A DNA stretch of 62,874 nucleotides. It comes from Bradyrhizobium sp. MOS003 (lineage in GTDB: Bacteria; Pseudomonadota; Alphaproteobacteria; Rhizobiales; Xanthobacteraceae). The first letter of the stretch is position 1, and every line of letters starts with the position of its first letter. Under the pieces are notes generated by a model. The model made no database searches. It was given only the letters and a program-made list of their open reading frames with translations, and was not told the DNA's origin. The position numbers and the translations under genes are program-made. This document shows positions 9,139 to 17,802 of this stretch, one piece after another. The stretch covers positions 1 to 62,874 of the forward strand of contig NZ_PYFW01000017.1 of the NCBI RefSeq assembly GCF_003020125.1, in the 5' to 3' direction.

Positions 9139-9465
9139 TCAGTCGCTGATCCGGCTCAGAACGGCCCGGAAGGTAACGCCCGGCGCCTGCAGCGCGTTGC
9201 CCTCGAATTCCGCGTAGTCGCCGTCCGCCCGGCCGGCGAGCGCCAGCGTGATCCGGTCGGCGCCGAACAGCGCCTTGAAGGACGGGTCGTCGTTGTAGCG
9301 CTGGGTCGAGATCTTGACCTTGATGCTGTCGCCTTCGCCCGTATAGGTGCCGATGAAGGCGAAAGCGGAATTGCCTCCGCGCATCTTGCCGTCCGTCACA
9401 TAGACGACGCCGCAGCCCGTTCCATGAACGGTGTGGAAGTCGACCTTGTACAATCCCTGACGCAC
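9139..9465 (-). CDS. GrlR-like small beta-barrel regulatory protein
   Basis: 108 aa from GTG 9465, 9 nt after GGGGA; upstream residues in the longer frame do not look coding. The pattern (GLYKVDFHTVHGTGCGVVYV, then GGNSAFAFIGTYTGEGD, then ITLALAGRADGDYAEFEG) matches the single-domain beta-barrel of the GrlR family as I remember it, named after the antagonist of GrlA in enteric type III secretion. In Rhizobiales such proteins are free-standing and their role is unknown. The second half resembles a lipocalin-like strand repeat. No secretion signal. Convergent with the gene at 8680. Confidence 0.75.
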   Translation of the reverse strand: MRQGLYKVDFHTVHGTGCGVVYVTDGKMRGGNSAFAFIGTYTGEGDSIKVKISTQRYNDDPSFKALFGADRITLALAGRADGDYAEFEGNALQAPGVTFRAVLSRISD

Positions 9466-9632
9466 TGACTGTCCCCGCACAATTCCAAACGCAACTCGGT
9501 CGCAAACTAGGAGCTCTGCCGGGGGAAGCAATCCGGTGGCTTCCGGGGATGCCGGCCATCAACATCACATTTTGATCAGGGCCTGAGACAATTGCAGGCA
9601 GTGCTGTCAAATGCCGGCTCGCGCAATATCAG

Positions 9633-10934
9633 TTAGCGGCTCGATGCCGGCGGGGTGGTCGAGGCGACGCGCGTCAGCGCCAGCGCGGGTGTCGCCGACA
9701 TCTTCACCAGCACGTCCTTGAGTGGATCCCGCGTCCAGGCGCGGGTGACATAGTCGCGATGGGTGATGCCGTCTGCGGTCTCGACGAACACCACGCTGCC
9801 GGGACGCAAGGGGCCGTCCATGTCCTCCGCGACGCTGATGCCCTTCTGCCGCAGCGTGCTCATCAGCTCGCGGTCGCGCCGCGCCGTGCCGCGGGTGTAG
9901 GCGCTGACGAAGAAGCCGGAGCGATGGCTCTCGATCCAGGACGCGAACTTGTCCATCTCGCCATAGATGGCGTCGAGCAGTACGACGCCGCGGACGCGGT
10001 CGCTGATGCCGCCGACCTCCAGGCTCCACGCCGTCGGCAGGAAGCCGCCGCTATAGCCGACGATCACGATCGGCATGTTGGCGAAGGCGCGCGCGCTGTT
10101 GGGATCACCGGTGGCGCGGGCGAGGTGGTCGGCCGATTCCGCCATGAAGCGCTTGAAGCCGCCCGGCTGCCAAAACTTGCCGGCGCTGGAATCGGCGGCA
10201 TCGACCGCCAATTGCGGGGCAAGGAGCACGGCATTGGCGCCGGAATCGGTGATCTGCTTCGGCACCAGCTGGCGATCACGCACGTCGCGCTCCAGCGTCG
10301 CGCCATTGCCATGGAAGAACACCACGATCACGCCCGGCTTGCGGACGTCGAAATGCTCGGGCACGTGCATCAGCACGCGGCTGTCATTGTAGGTCTCGTC
10401 CTGCCAGAACACGCGGCCGGAATAGCTGCGATGGCCGCGGCGGTCACCCTTGGAGATGTTGAGGAAGGGCGCGTCGGAGGCGGGGTTGGTGCCGAAATAG
10501 GGAAAGGCCGACGACTTCATGCTGACGAGGGTCGTCAGGTCGTCGCGCGGCGAGCGCTTGTAGGGGAGCTGCGGCTCGAGCGAAGCGACTTTGTAGGGAG
10601 CCTGCTCCGGCGATGGTTGCTGCACTGCGCGCTTCGGCGAGAAGTCCGACATCTGCCGTTGCAGGAAACTCTCGTTCGCCGAGGGGAAGCGCTCCCTGAA
10701 TTGCGGAGCGGGGAAGCGATCCTCGAACGTGTCACCGGTCGCGACTTGGGTGTTGGTCTTGGCGACGACCTGACTGCCCCCCTGGACATTGGCCTGCGAG
10801 TTCGCCGCGAGCGCCGCCGGGTTGGGCGCCTTGCCGCATTGAACCAGTGTCAGCGAGAGCGGCACCAAGGCTGAGATCAGGCCGATCCGGAGCGCACGAC
10901 CGCGCGCACCGGACGTCGTCCGGTCGGCACGCAT
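9633..10934 (-). CDS. Alpha/beta-hydrolase-like lipoprotein
   Basis: About 433 aa. The chosen ATG 10934 follows GAGAG and gives a lipoprotein signal ending LTLVQC (lipobox cysteine near residue 33); ATG 10967 adds 11 residues. A low-complexity linker (about 34-170, PFAPQFRERFP-like, Pro/Gln-rich) precedes an alpha/beta-hydrolase core with VFFHGNGATLERD (oxyanion strand), a nucleophile elbow GYSGG and a C-terminal DGITHRDYV that may hold the histidine. Likely anchored in the periplasm and acting as an esterase or similar enzyme. No neighbouring gene suggests its substrate. Confidence 0.82.
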   Translation of the reverse strand: MRADRTTSGARGRALRIGLISALVPLSLTLVQCGKAPNPAALAANSQANVQGGSQVVAKTNTQVATGDTFEDRFPAPQFRERFPSANESFLQRQMSDFSPKRAVQQPSPEQAPYKVASLEPQLPYKRSPRDDLTTLVSMKSSAFPYFGTNPASDAPFLNISKGDRRGHRSYSGRVFWQDETYNDSRVLMHVPEHFDVRKPGVIVVFFHGNGATLERDVRDRQLVPKQITDSGANAVLLAPQLAVDAADSSAGKFWQPGGFKRFMAESADHLARATGDPNSARAFANMPIVIVGYSGGFLPTAWSLEVGGISDRVRGVVLLDAIYGEMDKFASWIESHRSGFFVSAYTRGTARRDRELMSTLRQKGISVAEDMDGPLRPGSVVFVETADGITHRDYVTRAWTRDPLKDVLVKMSATPALALTRVASTTPPASSR

Positions 10935-11280
10935 GTCAGCTCTCAGTTTCGGAACGGCCCCGACCATCCACCCATGACCCCAAAGTCACATCCATCGGCT
11001 TCTCAAATGAGCCGAGTGGCGTTTAGGCGACGTTAAGTGTCCGGAGAAACTTCCCCACATCCGGAACGCTCAAAAGGACCATGCAATCGTGTCCTGATTG
11101 TGGGGGAAGGGGAGCGGGACTTCCCGGGTCGGACGCAGCTTTTCACCCGGCAGCGCGAATAAGCGGTGCTCAAATACCCGCTTCCGTCGCCTCATTTAAC
11201 ACTTGTTAACCCTGCTTGAATTGACTGGGCGAAACCGCACGATGACCGGCGAGGCAAGACGCCTGAGGCTAAGGACCCCG
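10935..11280. other. Divergent intergenic region, regulatory
   Basis: Upstream of both the lipoprotein hydrolase gene (minus) and the APC permease gene (plus). It contains TTTAGGCGACGTTAA (about 11024-11038), a one-mismatch CtrA-type word, a TCCGGA...TCCGGA pair around 11039-11063, and TTAACACTTGTTAACC near 11197. No gene or RNA is recognised. Confidence 0.5.
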
Positions 11281-12648
11281 ATGACGGCATCAGATGCGGG
11301 AACGGCGCCCTGGGCGAGCCGACTGCCAGGCAGTGGGACCGGGGTCTCGGTTCTGGTCGCAACCGCCATCGTCGTGGCCGACATGATCGGGGTCGGCGTC
11401 TTCACCAGCCTCGGCTTCCAGGTCAAGGACATCCCGTCCGGCTTCTCGATCCTGCTGCTGTGGACCGTGGGCGGCATCGTCGCGCTGTGTGGGGTGTTCG
11501 CCTATAGCGAGCTCGGGGCGATGTTTCCGCGCTCCAGCGGCGAGTACAATTTCCTCGGCCGTGCCTACCATCCCGCCTTCGGCTTTCTCGCCGGCTGGGT
11601 CTCGGCGACGGTGGGCTTCGCAGCGCCCGTCGCGCTGGCGGCGATGGCGTTCGGCGAATACGCCAAATCGGTCGTGCCCGATCTGCCGCCGATCCCGCTC
11701 GCGATCGCCGTGGTGTGGCTGGTCTCGCTCGTGCAACTGACCGGCGTCAGGCACTCCTCGACCTTCCAGCTGATCGCGACGATCATCAAGGTCGTGCTGA
11801 TCATAGGCTTCCTGGTCGCGGGCTTCGTCATCGGCGTGCCGCAGCCGATCGCTTTCACGCCGCAGCCGGGCGATCTCGCCCACATCGTCAGCGCGCCGTT
11901 CGCGATCGGGCTCGTCTTCGTGATGTATTCGTTCTCCGGCTGGAATGCCGCGACCTACATCATCGGCGAAATGAACATGCCGCAGCGGGATCTGCCGCGC
12001 GCGCTGCTTTCGGGCACGCTGATCGTGCTCGTGCTGTATGTCGCGCTGAACGCGGTGTTCCTCTATTCCACGCCCGCAGGTGCGCTCGCCGGCCAGCTCG
12101 ATGTCGCCAGCGTCGCCGGCAGTGCCATCTTCGGCAGTCTCGGCGGCCGTATCGTCGGTGCGATGATCTGCGTCGGCCTGATCTCCTCGATCTCTGCGAT
12201 GATGTGGATCGGTCCGCGCGTGATGATGACGATGGGGGAGGACATTCCGGCGCTGCGCGTCTTCTCGAAGCGATCGACGAGCGGCGCGCCGGCCTATGCC
12301 ATCCTGTTCCAGCTCGCGGTCGCCAATCTGCTGCTGTTCACGCGCAGCTTCGAGGCGGTGCTCGACTTCATCCAGTTCGCACTGCTGTTCTGCTCGTTTT
12401 TCACGGTCGCCGGCGTCATCAAGCTGCGCATCACCGATCCCGATTTGCCCAGGCCCTATCGCGCCTGGGGATACCCGTTCACGCCGCTGCTTTTCCTGCT
12501 CGTGACGGGGTTCATGATGTACTACCTGTTGACCGAGCGTCCCATGCAGTCGCTCTCGGGGATGCTGGTCATGCTCTTCGGCCTGTTGATTTATGCTGTT
12601 TTCCGCAGGCGGCCGGTCGCCGCTGGCAATTCACCCGATCGCGCATAG
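11281..12648 (+). CDS. APC-superfamily amino acid permease
   Basis: 455 aa, about 12 membrane helices. The first helix has the APC signature VADMIGVGVFTSLGFQ; the substrate-binding GxG-type motif is GVGVF. The TM6 region reads VMYSFSGWNAATYIIGEMNMPQRDLPRAL, typical of cationic / neutral amino acid transporters (LAT/CAT type). ATG 11281 is chosen because AAGGA lies 6 nt upstream; frames starting at 11203 or 11242 would add a non-hydrophobic basic tail. Its stop is 2 nt before the next gene, so the two are almost certainly one operon. Confidence 0.92.
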   Translation: MTASDAGTAPWASRLPGSGTGVSVLVATAIVVADMIGVGVFTSLGFQVKDIPSGFSILLLWTVGGIVALCGVFAYSELGAMFPRSSGEYNFLGRAYHPAFGFLAGWVSATVGFAAPVALAAMAFGEYAKSVVPDLPPIPLAIAVVWLVSLVQLTGVRHSSTFQLIATIIKVVLIIGFLVAGFVIGVPQPIAFTPQPGDLAHIVSAPFAIGLVFVMYSFSGWNAATYIIGEMNMPQRDLPRALLSGTLIVLVLYVALNAVFLYSTPAGALAGQLDVASVAGSAIFGSLGGRIVGAMICVGLISSISAMMWIGPRVMMTMGEDIPALRVFSKRSTSGAPAYAILFQLAVANLLLFTRSFEAVLDFIQFALLFCSFFTVAGVIKLRITDPDLPRPYRAWGYPFTPLLFLLVTGFMMYYLLTERPMQSLSGMLVMLFGLLIYAVFRRRPVAAGNSPDRA

Positions 12649-12650
12649 AC

Positions 12651-13862
12651 ATGTTTCGTCCCTTCAGAATTGTGGCCTTCGCGTTTGCCCTGCTGGCGGC
12701 GGCCGTCTCGTCCCCGCGTGCAGCCGAGGTGAGCTTCGATGACACCGCGCGCTTCCTCGCGGGCATGCAGCCTTCGGCGGACTCGCCGCTGCTGCCGCTG
12801 ACGAAGGATCCGGGCTGGCAGCGTCATGCAAAATTCTTCGACGGCGCGTTTGCCCAGCTCGAACAGGGCCAGCTCTCCAGGATCCGCGATTGGGCCGACG
12901 TCAATCTGGCCGCGCCCCGGCCGACCATGTTCTACATGTTCAGCGGCCCCGATTTCCTCTACGCCAACACCTTCTATTCCAAAGCGAGCACCTACGTGCT
13001 CGGCGCGCTGGAGCCGGTCGGCGCCGTGCCTGATCTGACGCGGCTGCCGCGCGGCTCGGTCGGTGCCGCGCTTTACAATGTCGAGCGTTCGCTCGGCTCG
13101 ATCCTGAGCTTTTCCTTCTTCATCACCAAGCAGATGAAGGTCGACCTCCACGCCAACCAGGTCAACGGCACCTTGCCGATCCTCTATGTTTTCCTCGCGC
13201 GCTCCGGCAAGACCATCCGCAACGTCGAGATGATCGCGCTCGACGATAAGGGGGGCTTGCATGTCGGCGACGACAATCCGGGGCGTAACGCAGTGCGCGG
13301 CGTTCGCATCACCTTCGCAGGCCCCGATGGCGAAGCGCGCACGCTGTATTATTTCTCGACCGACCTCTCCAACGCCGGCGCGCGTAACACCGGGTTTTTG
13401 AAATTCTGCGAGACGCTGGGGCCCGGCAACAGCCTGCTCAAGAGTGCATCCTATCTGCTGCACAAGAGCGACTTCGCGGTTGTCCGCAACTGGCTGCTCG
13501 CCAACAGCGCCACCATCATCCAGGATGATTCCGGCATTCCGCTTGCGAATTACGGCGCCCGGCAATGGCGGTTCTTCCCGTTCGGCCGATATCTCGGGCC
13601 GATCGGCGAATTCCCCGGCCGCTACCAGGAGCGCTACGCCGAGTTGTTCACCCGCGCCCAGCCGATCGATTTCGGCGTCGGCTATCGCTGGCGGATGCAT
13701 GAATCCAATTTGCTGCTGTCGGTGAGGGTGCCGGGCAGCGAGACCGCGCCGGCGGCGGACGCGACCTCCTCGGCAGAGCCGCCGCCGAAACAGTCGCGCC
13801 CGAAGCGGCTGCGGCCGCCGGAGCCGATCCCGCCGCCCGGGCGCTTCTACTGGTATCGCTGA
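12651..13862 (+). CDS. Exported protein of unknown function, operonic with the permease
   Basis: 403 aa. Sec signal peptide (FRIVAFAFALLAAAVSSPRA), then a domain with PTMFYMFSGPDFLYANTFY, GSILSFSFFITKQMKVDL and LYYFSTDLSN. The C-terminal 50 residues are Pro/Arg-rich and end GRFYWYR. It resembles alphaproteobacterial periplasmic proteins of unknown function; a repeated FYMFSGPD / YYFSTD style suggests an alpha/beta fold, not certain. Two bases separate it from the permease stop, so translation is probably coupled. The 3' end abuts the convergent gene at 13863. Confidence 0.85.
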   Translation: MFRPFRIVAFAFALLAAAVSSPRAAEVSFDDTARFLAGMQPSADSPLLPLTKDPGWQRHAKFFDGAFAQLEQGQLSRIRDWADVNLAAPRPTMFYMFSGPDFLYANTFYSKASTYVLGALEPVGAVPDLTRLPRGSVGAALYNVERSLGSILSFSFFITKQMKVDLHANQVNGTLPILYVFLARSGKTIRNVEMIALDDKGGLHVGDDNPGRNAVRGVRITFAGPDGEARTLYYFSTDLSNAGARNTGFLKFCETLGPGNSLLKSASYLLHKSDFAVVRNWLLANSATIIQDDSGIPLANYGARQWRFFPFGRYLGPIGEFPGRYQERYAELFTRAQPIDFGVGYRWRMHESNLLLSVRVPGSETAPAADATSSAEPPPKQSRPKRLRPPEPIPPPGRFYWYR

Positions 13863-14087
13863 TTACCAGTGCACGCTCTGGCTCGGCACGATGAACGCGG
13901 TCGTAGCCGGCGCGGTCGCAAGGCTCGTCGCCAGGTACCAGCCGGAGCCCATCACGAGGGCCAGCAAGGCGACGATGGCGAGCAGGTCCATGGTTCTGGG
14001 GTCGTGGCGCCGCCTGGAGCCGGGCGTTGGCCCAAGCCTGACATGAAGATGTCTGACGTGAAGATGAGGGCTGATTTTCCAGCGCAT
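13863..14087 (-). CDS. Small single-span membrane protein
   Basis: 74 aa from the ATG at 14087, which follows a strong GGGAGGA; a 42-aa version from ATG 13991 has no ribosome site. Basic His/Arg-rich N-terminal half, then one membrane helix (MDLLAIVALLALVMGSGWYLA) and a short tail. The stop lies directly against the stop of the convergent gene. It is about 90 nt downstream of yidD on the same strand, so it may be co-transcribed. Function unknown. Confidence 0.6.
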   Translation of the reverse strand: MRWKISPHLHVRHLHVRLGPTPGSRRRHDPRTMDLLAIVALLALVMGSGWYLATSLATAPATTAFIVPSQSVHW

Positions 14088-14179
14088 TGTTGTTTCCTCC
14101 CGGGGGAGCGTCAAAACAACGCGGTAAGAAGGCTTGCAGTTCCGCTCAGGCCACCGATGCGCAAAGCACCGCAGCAATC

Positions 14180-14518
14180 TCACGGTGCATTGACGCCGCG
14201 CCAGCGGGCGTAGCGCCATGGCAAATACCAGTGCGCGCCGGGCGGTGCGGTGAGCGGCACATTGTCGATGCCCGACGTGCCGAACGGATTGCAGCGCAGC
14301 AGGCGGGCGAGCGTCATCCAGCCGCCGGCCCAGAGCCCGAACCGCTCGATCGCCTCGTCGCCATAGACGGAGCAGGTCGGCAGATGCCGGCAATTGTAGC
14401 CGACCAGGGGCGACAGCGTATGTCGGTAGACCCAGATCAACGCACGGCCGAATCTGCGTGGGAGTCGAAACACCCCTTCGACTGAGCTGGAACAGTGCCC
14501 GCAGACTGAATGCTTCAT
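14180..14518 (-). CDS. yidD: Membrane protein insertion efficiency factor YidD
   Basis: 112 aa. Carries the YidD (DUF37) core: LIWVYRHTLSPLVGYNCRHL, PTCSVYGDEAIERFG (Cys-x-x-Cys/Tyr pattern) and the conserved RLLRCNPFG. YidD sits at the inner membrane near YidC and helps insertion of membrane proteins. It is usually beside rnpA-yidC; here it is isolated from them, as I believe is common in Bradyrhizobium. The protein has a C-terminal extension of about 20 residues (GAHWYLPWRYARWRG). Confidence 0.93.
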   Translation of the reverse strand: MKHSVCGHCSSSVEGVFRLPRRFGRALIWVYRHTLSPLVGYNCRHLPTCSVYGDEAIERFGLWAGGWMTLARLLRCNPFGTSGIDNVPLTAPPGAHWYLPWRYARWRGVNAP

Positions 14519-14759
14519 GTGCGATGTGCTGCGACGTTAGGCGAGGGGTTGTATGGTTCCGGCGCAGGGAACTGTAAGCTGTTGTTTGCGCGCCATACTA
14601 TTCATGCTTTTGGGGAGCAGTGCAGCAAGTACCTATGGACGATCTGTATTCCCCCGGATACCATTTTTGTGACGTTCATGTGTAGACTCATCGGACGTAA
14701 AACGGGGCGTGCCTGAATCGGCTTTGGCTTAGTGCTTGGGGCTTGGGGAAGGAACCAGT

Positions 14760-15659
14760 TTGAAAGTTCTGACGTCGCTCAATCTTCGCGGCTGGTTGCT
14801 GGTGGGAACCGCCGTCTGTGGAGTCGCGCTGGCTGGTGCCGTTGCGACATTCGGATCGTCGGCCCGCGCTGGTGCTGCTCTCGAAGAGCGCAAGCTGCCG
14901 ATGAAGTTCAACTGGATCGCCTGCGAGCCGAACTGCCGCGGCTGGGTCAGCGCGGTCGGCATCATCACCGCGGACACACCAAAGGATTTCGAGGAGTTTT
15001 CCCGCGGACGCCAGCTCGGCGGCGCCACCGTGGTGCTCGATTCCAGCGGCGGTTCCGTCAACGACGCGATCACCCTCGGCCGGCGTTTCCGCAATCTCGG
15101 ACTTCTGACCACGGTCGGCGTGAGCCTGCGCGGCGGGCAGTCGGCCCGTCCGGCGGTCGCGTCTGAGGCCTATTGCGAATCCATGTGCGTGTTCCTGCTG
15201 CTGGCAGGTAAGAAGCGTTACGTGCCGGAAGCTGCCCATGTCCGCGTGCACCAGATATGGATGGGTGATCGCGCCGACGATGCCAAGTCGGCGAGCTACA
15301 GTGCGCAGGATCTGATGATCGTGGAACGCGACATCGGCCGTCTCGCCAAATACACCTTCGACATGGGCGGCGCCGGCGACCTGCTGTCGCTCGCGCTTAG
15401 CGTGCCGCCCTGGGAAGACCTGCATGAGCTGGATGCCGGCGAGCTGAAGCTCACCAATCTCGTGACGACCGACCTCGTTGCGGACGTGCTGCCGCATGTG
15501 GACATCTCGGCGCCGGCCATGGCGGAGCTTGCGCCGAAGACGCAGGCGAGGTTCGGCGCGGAACCGGAACTCTCGCAGCCTGCCAAATCGACCAAGACGG
15601 CGGAAGCCCTGGTGCCGACCGGCGGCGTGGCCGCACCGGCTCAGGCGACGCAGAAGTAA
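14760..15659 (+). CDS. Exported ClpP-like serine protease homologue
   Basis: 299 aa from TTG 14760, 7 nt after GGAAGGA. A signal anchor (LRGWLLVGTAVCGVALAGAVA) precedes a ClpP/crotonase-fold domain: VVLDSSGGSVNDAITLGRR matches the oxyanion loop, CESMC (about 147-151) holds the probable nucleophilic serine between two cysteines, and HVRVHQI carries the candidate catalytic histidine. This matches the periplasmic ClpP-like COG3904 type common in Rhizobiales. The C-terminal 50 residues are Ala/Pro/Lys-rich and probably disordered. Substrate unknown. The 240 nt upstream contain no gene. Confidence 0.85.
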   Translation: MKVLTSLNLRGWLLVGTAVCGVALAGAVATFGSSARAGAALEERKLPMKFNWIACEPNCRGWVSAVGIITADTPKDFEEFSRGRQLGGATVVLDSSGGSVNDAITLGRRFRNLGLLTTVGVSLRGGQSARPAVASEAYCESMCVFLLLAGKKRYVPEAAHVRVHQIWMGDRADDAKSASYSAQDLMIVERDIGRLAKYTFDMGGAGDLLSLALSVPPWEDLHELDAGELKLTNLVTTDLVADVLPHVDISAPAMAELAPKTQARFGAEPELSQPAKSTKTAEALVPTGGVAAPAQATQK

Positions 15660-15713
15660 GCTCCAAACATATCCCGGCAGTCATTCCGGTGCGCGCGTCA
15701 CGCGAACCCGGCC

Positions 15714-16181
15714 TCAGCCCTGCGCTGCGGCCGGCTGCTTGGCCTCGGTCTTTGCCTTGGCCTCGATCTGGCCAATGGCGTCGACCACGGCATCGAAGGT
15801 CAGCAGCGTCGAGGCGTGCCGCGCCTTGTAGTCGCGGACCGGCTCGAGGAACTTGATCTCCTCCCATTTTCCTTCAGGAGGCGCACCGTTTTCCTTCAGC
15901 ATCTTGCGAACAGTTTCGCGTAACTCACGGAGTTCGCTCGCAGTCGAGCCGACGATGCGACTTGCCATGATGGATGAAGAGGCTTGTCCGAGCGCGCAGG
16001 CCTTCACGTCATGGGCGAAGTCCGTGATCCTGTCGTCTTCCATCTTCAGATCGACCTTCACGGTCGAGCCGCACAGCTTGGAATGGGCAGTGGCGGTGGC
16101 GTCGGGGTCCGGCAGCCGCCCGAGGCGCGGAATATTGCCGGCCAGTTCGATGATCCGCTTGTTGTAGATGTCGTTCAGCAT
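15714..16181 (-). CDS. NifU/IscU-like iron-sulfur scaffold protein (atypical)
   Basis: 155 aa. The fold is that of the IscU/SufU scaffold: LNDIYNKRIIELAGNIPRLG, the first cysteine in SKLCGSTVKVDL (where IscU has CGD, here CGS), and the second in KACALGQASSSIMAS. At the third position, where scaffolds have a KC(A/S)xL cysteine, the sequence reads KARHASTLLTF, so a histidine replaces it. The family exists in alphaproteobacteria beside folE, as here (divergent, 254 nt). It may bind Fe-S or another metal; classical scaffold activity is not assured. C-terminal Lys/Ala-rich tail. Confidence 0.85.
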   Translation of the reverse strand: MLNDIYNKRIIELAGNIPRLGRLPDPDATATAHSKLCGSTVKVDLKMEDDRITDFAHDVKACALGQASSSIMASRIVGSTASELRELRETVRKMLKENGAPPEGKWEEIKFLEPVRDYKARHASTLLTFDAVVDAIGQIEAKAKTEAKQPAAAQG

Positions 16182-16435
16182 GTGAGGGAGTCCAACACGT
16201 CCACACCCGCGTCCGGCCCGGATCGGCCTTGGCGGGCGACGTCCAGGGTCCTATATAGGAGTGGAACTGGCGGAAAAACAGTCCAGCAGTACGGTGGCGG
16301 TGATCCAGATCGGTGCTGCCCGCGTTATAGCGCGAGGACCTTTTTCGCCGAGACTGTTCTCTACAGGCGTCCGGCGGCATTGCCGCCCCGTCTGCCGGTG
16401 ACACTCCGGCCGCAAGGCCGTCGAACGGAGTCGAC

Positions 16436-17125
16436 ATGGACGCTACCATCAAAGCCATCCGCCCCAGCAAGCCCTCCGACCGGCAGCCCGAGAGCCGCCC
16501 GGCCGAGCTTGACCCTGCCGAATTCCTCGCCGCCGCCGTCCGCGCCGACCAGCCGCGGCCGGCGCGCGCCGAGGCGGAAGCGGCGGTGAAGACGCTGCTC
16601 GCCTATATCGGCGAGAACACCGAGCGCGAGGGCCTGCTCGACACCCCGCGCCGCGTGGTCGAGGCCTTCGACGAACTCTACCAGGGCTATCACCAGTGCC
16701 CGGCCGAGGTGCTCGACCGCACCTTTGGCGAGACCGCGGGCTATGACGATTTCGTCCTGGTGCGCGACATCGAATTCACCTCGCAATGCGAGCATCACAT
16801 GATGCCGTTCTACGGTAAGGCGCACATCGCCTATACGCCGGTGGAACGCGTCGTCGGCCTGTCCAAGCTCGCCCGTCTCACCGACATCTTCGCGCGCAGG
16901 CTCCAGACCCAGGAGCATCTGACGGCGCAGATCGCGGCGGCGATCGACGAGGTCCTCAAACCGCGCGGTGTGGCGGTGCTGATCGAGGCCGAGCATACCT
17001 GCATGTCGGTGCGCGGCGTCGCCAAGCACGGCGCCTCCACCTTCACCAGCCGCTTCACTGGCATGTTCCGTGACAATCCAGCGGAGCAGGCCCGTTTCCT
17101 GTCCATGGTGCGAGGCATGCGCTGA
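16436..17125 (+). CDS. folE: GTP cyclohydrolase I
   Basis: Converts GTP to 7,8-dihydroneopterin triphosphate, the first step of folate (and queuosine) synthesis. 229 aa with about 40 extra N-terminal residues. Zinc ligands are in SQCEHHMMPF (Cys and His) and HTCMSVRG (Cys); the active-site VGLSKLARL and the final TFTSRFTGMF are present. ATG 16436. The next gene, hisI, begins 28 nt downstream, so the pair is probably an operon, an arrangement I recall in other Rhizobiales. Confidence 0.97.
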   Translation: MDATIKAIRPSKPSDRQPESRPAELDPAEFLAAAVRADQPRPARAEAEAAVKTLLAYIGENTEREGLLDTPRRVVEAFDELYQGYHQCPAEVLDRTFGETAGYDDFVLVRDIEFTSQCEHHMMPFYGKAHIAYTPVERVVGLSKLARLTDIFARRLQTQEHLTAQIAAAIDEVLKPRGVAVLIEAEHTCMSVRGVAKHGASTFTSRFTGMFRDNPAEQARFLSMVRGMR

Positions 17126-17153
17126 CCTCGCGAGTGTCTTAAGCGAGGTCGCC

Positions 17154-17576
17154 GTGTCCGCTCACTCCCACGAGATCGAGGAAGGTCTTGCCTTCCTCCC
17201 CAGGTTCGATGCTGCCGGCCTCGTGACGGTGGTCGCGACAGACGCCGCCACCGGTGACGTGCTCATGGTCGCGCACATGAACGACGAAGCGCTGCGCAAG
17301 ACGATCGCGACCGGCGAAGCCTGGTACTTCAGCCGTTCGCGCAATGTCTTGTGGCGAAAAGGTGAAACCTCGGGTCAGACCCAGCGCGTGGTCGAGATCC
17401 GCACCGATTGCGACCAGGATGCCGTCTGGATCCGCGTCGAGCAGATCGGCGCGGCCTGCCACACTGGGCGAAGGTCGTGCTTCTATCGCAAGGTCGAGGC
17501 CGAGGGCGGCGGTGCCGGGCTTGTCTTCGTCGATGCGGAGCGGCTGTTTGATCCGAACGCGGTCTACAAGACGTAA
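17154..17576 (+). CDS. hisI: Phosphoribosyl-AMP cyclohydrolase
   Basis: Third step of histidine biosynthesis, opening the adenine ring of PR-AMP. 140 aa starting at GTG 17154 behind GCGAGG. Hallmarks: VLMVAHMNDEAL, TGEAWYFSRSRN, LWRKGETSG, the metal-binding DCDQDA (three acidic/cysteine ligands) and the zinc-cysteine segment AACHTGRRSCFYR. Single-domain HisI without a HisE fusion. A frame open from 17070 runs out of phase through the end of folE and is not used. Confidence 0.96.
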   Translation: MSAHSHEIEEGLAFLPRFDAAGLVTVVATDAATGDVLMVAHMNDEALRKTIATGEAWYFSRSRNVLWRKGETSGQTQRVVEIRTDCDQDAVWIRVEQIGAACHTGRRSCFYRKVEAEGGGAGLVFVDAERLFDPNAVYKT

Positions 17577-17581
17577 CCTGC

Positions 17582-17687
17582 TGTCATTCCGGGGCGTGCG
17601 CAGCGCGAGCCCGGAATCCATCGCAAGGCATCACGCGCGGCTCAATCGATTCCGGGCTCGCACCTGCGGTCCGCCCTGGAATGACGC
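17582..17687. repeat. Dispersed palindromic repeat (GTCATTCCGGGG family)
   Basis: Ends TGTCATTCCGGGG / CCTGGAATGACG form the outer inverted repeat, and GCGAGCCCGGAATC with GATTCCGGGCTCGC form the inner one. Intergenic, just downstream of hisI. Fragments of the same family are at 15675-15705 and near 27418. Could serve as a transcription-end hairpin. Confidence 0.75.
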
Positions 17688-17709
17688 GGAGCGGGCGGGG
17701 AGAGCCCAG

Positions 17710-17724
17710 TTAACCCCGCATTAA
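17710..17724 (+). promoter_or_regulatory. CtrA-type binding site TTAA-N7-TTAA
   Basis: TTAACCCCGCATTAA matches the full consensus of the alphaproteobacterial cell-cycle / motility regulator CtrA. It lies 79 nt before the start of the lytic transglycosylase gene, a position suited to direct control of it. Site by sequence; binding is inferred. Confidence 0.55.
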
Positions 17725-17802
17725 CCATACCTGTCCCACGGTGAGACGACAGGCGCCGAATTGCCGGCGCCGCTCAACGCCGCGCGGGGCGGGCACTTCA
17801 TC

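Noticed and set aside
14519..14759. Possible sRNA between yidD and the ClpP-like gene
   Set aside because: No clear promoter-terminator pair or conserved structure could be found by eye.
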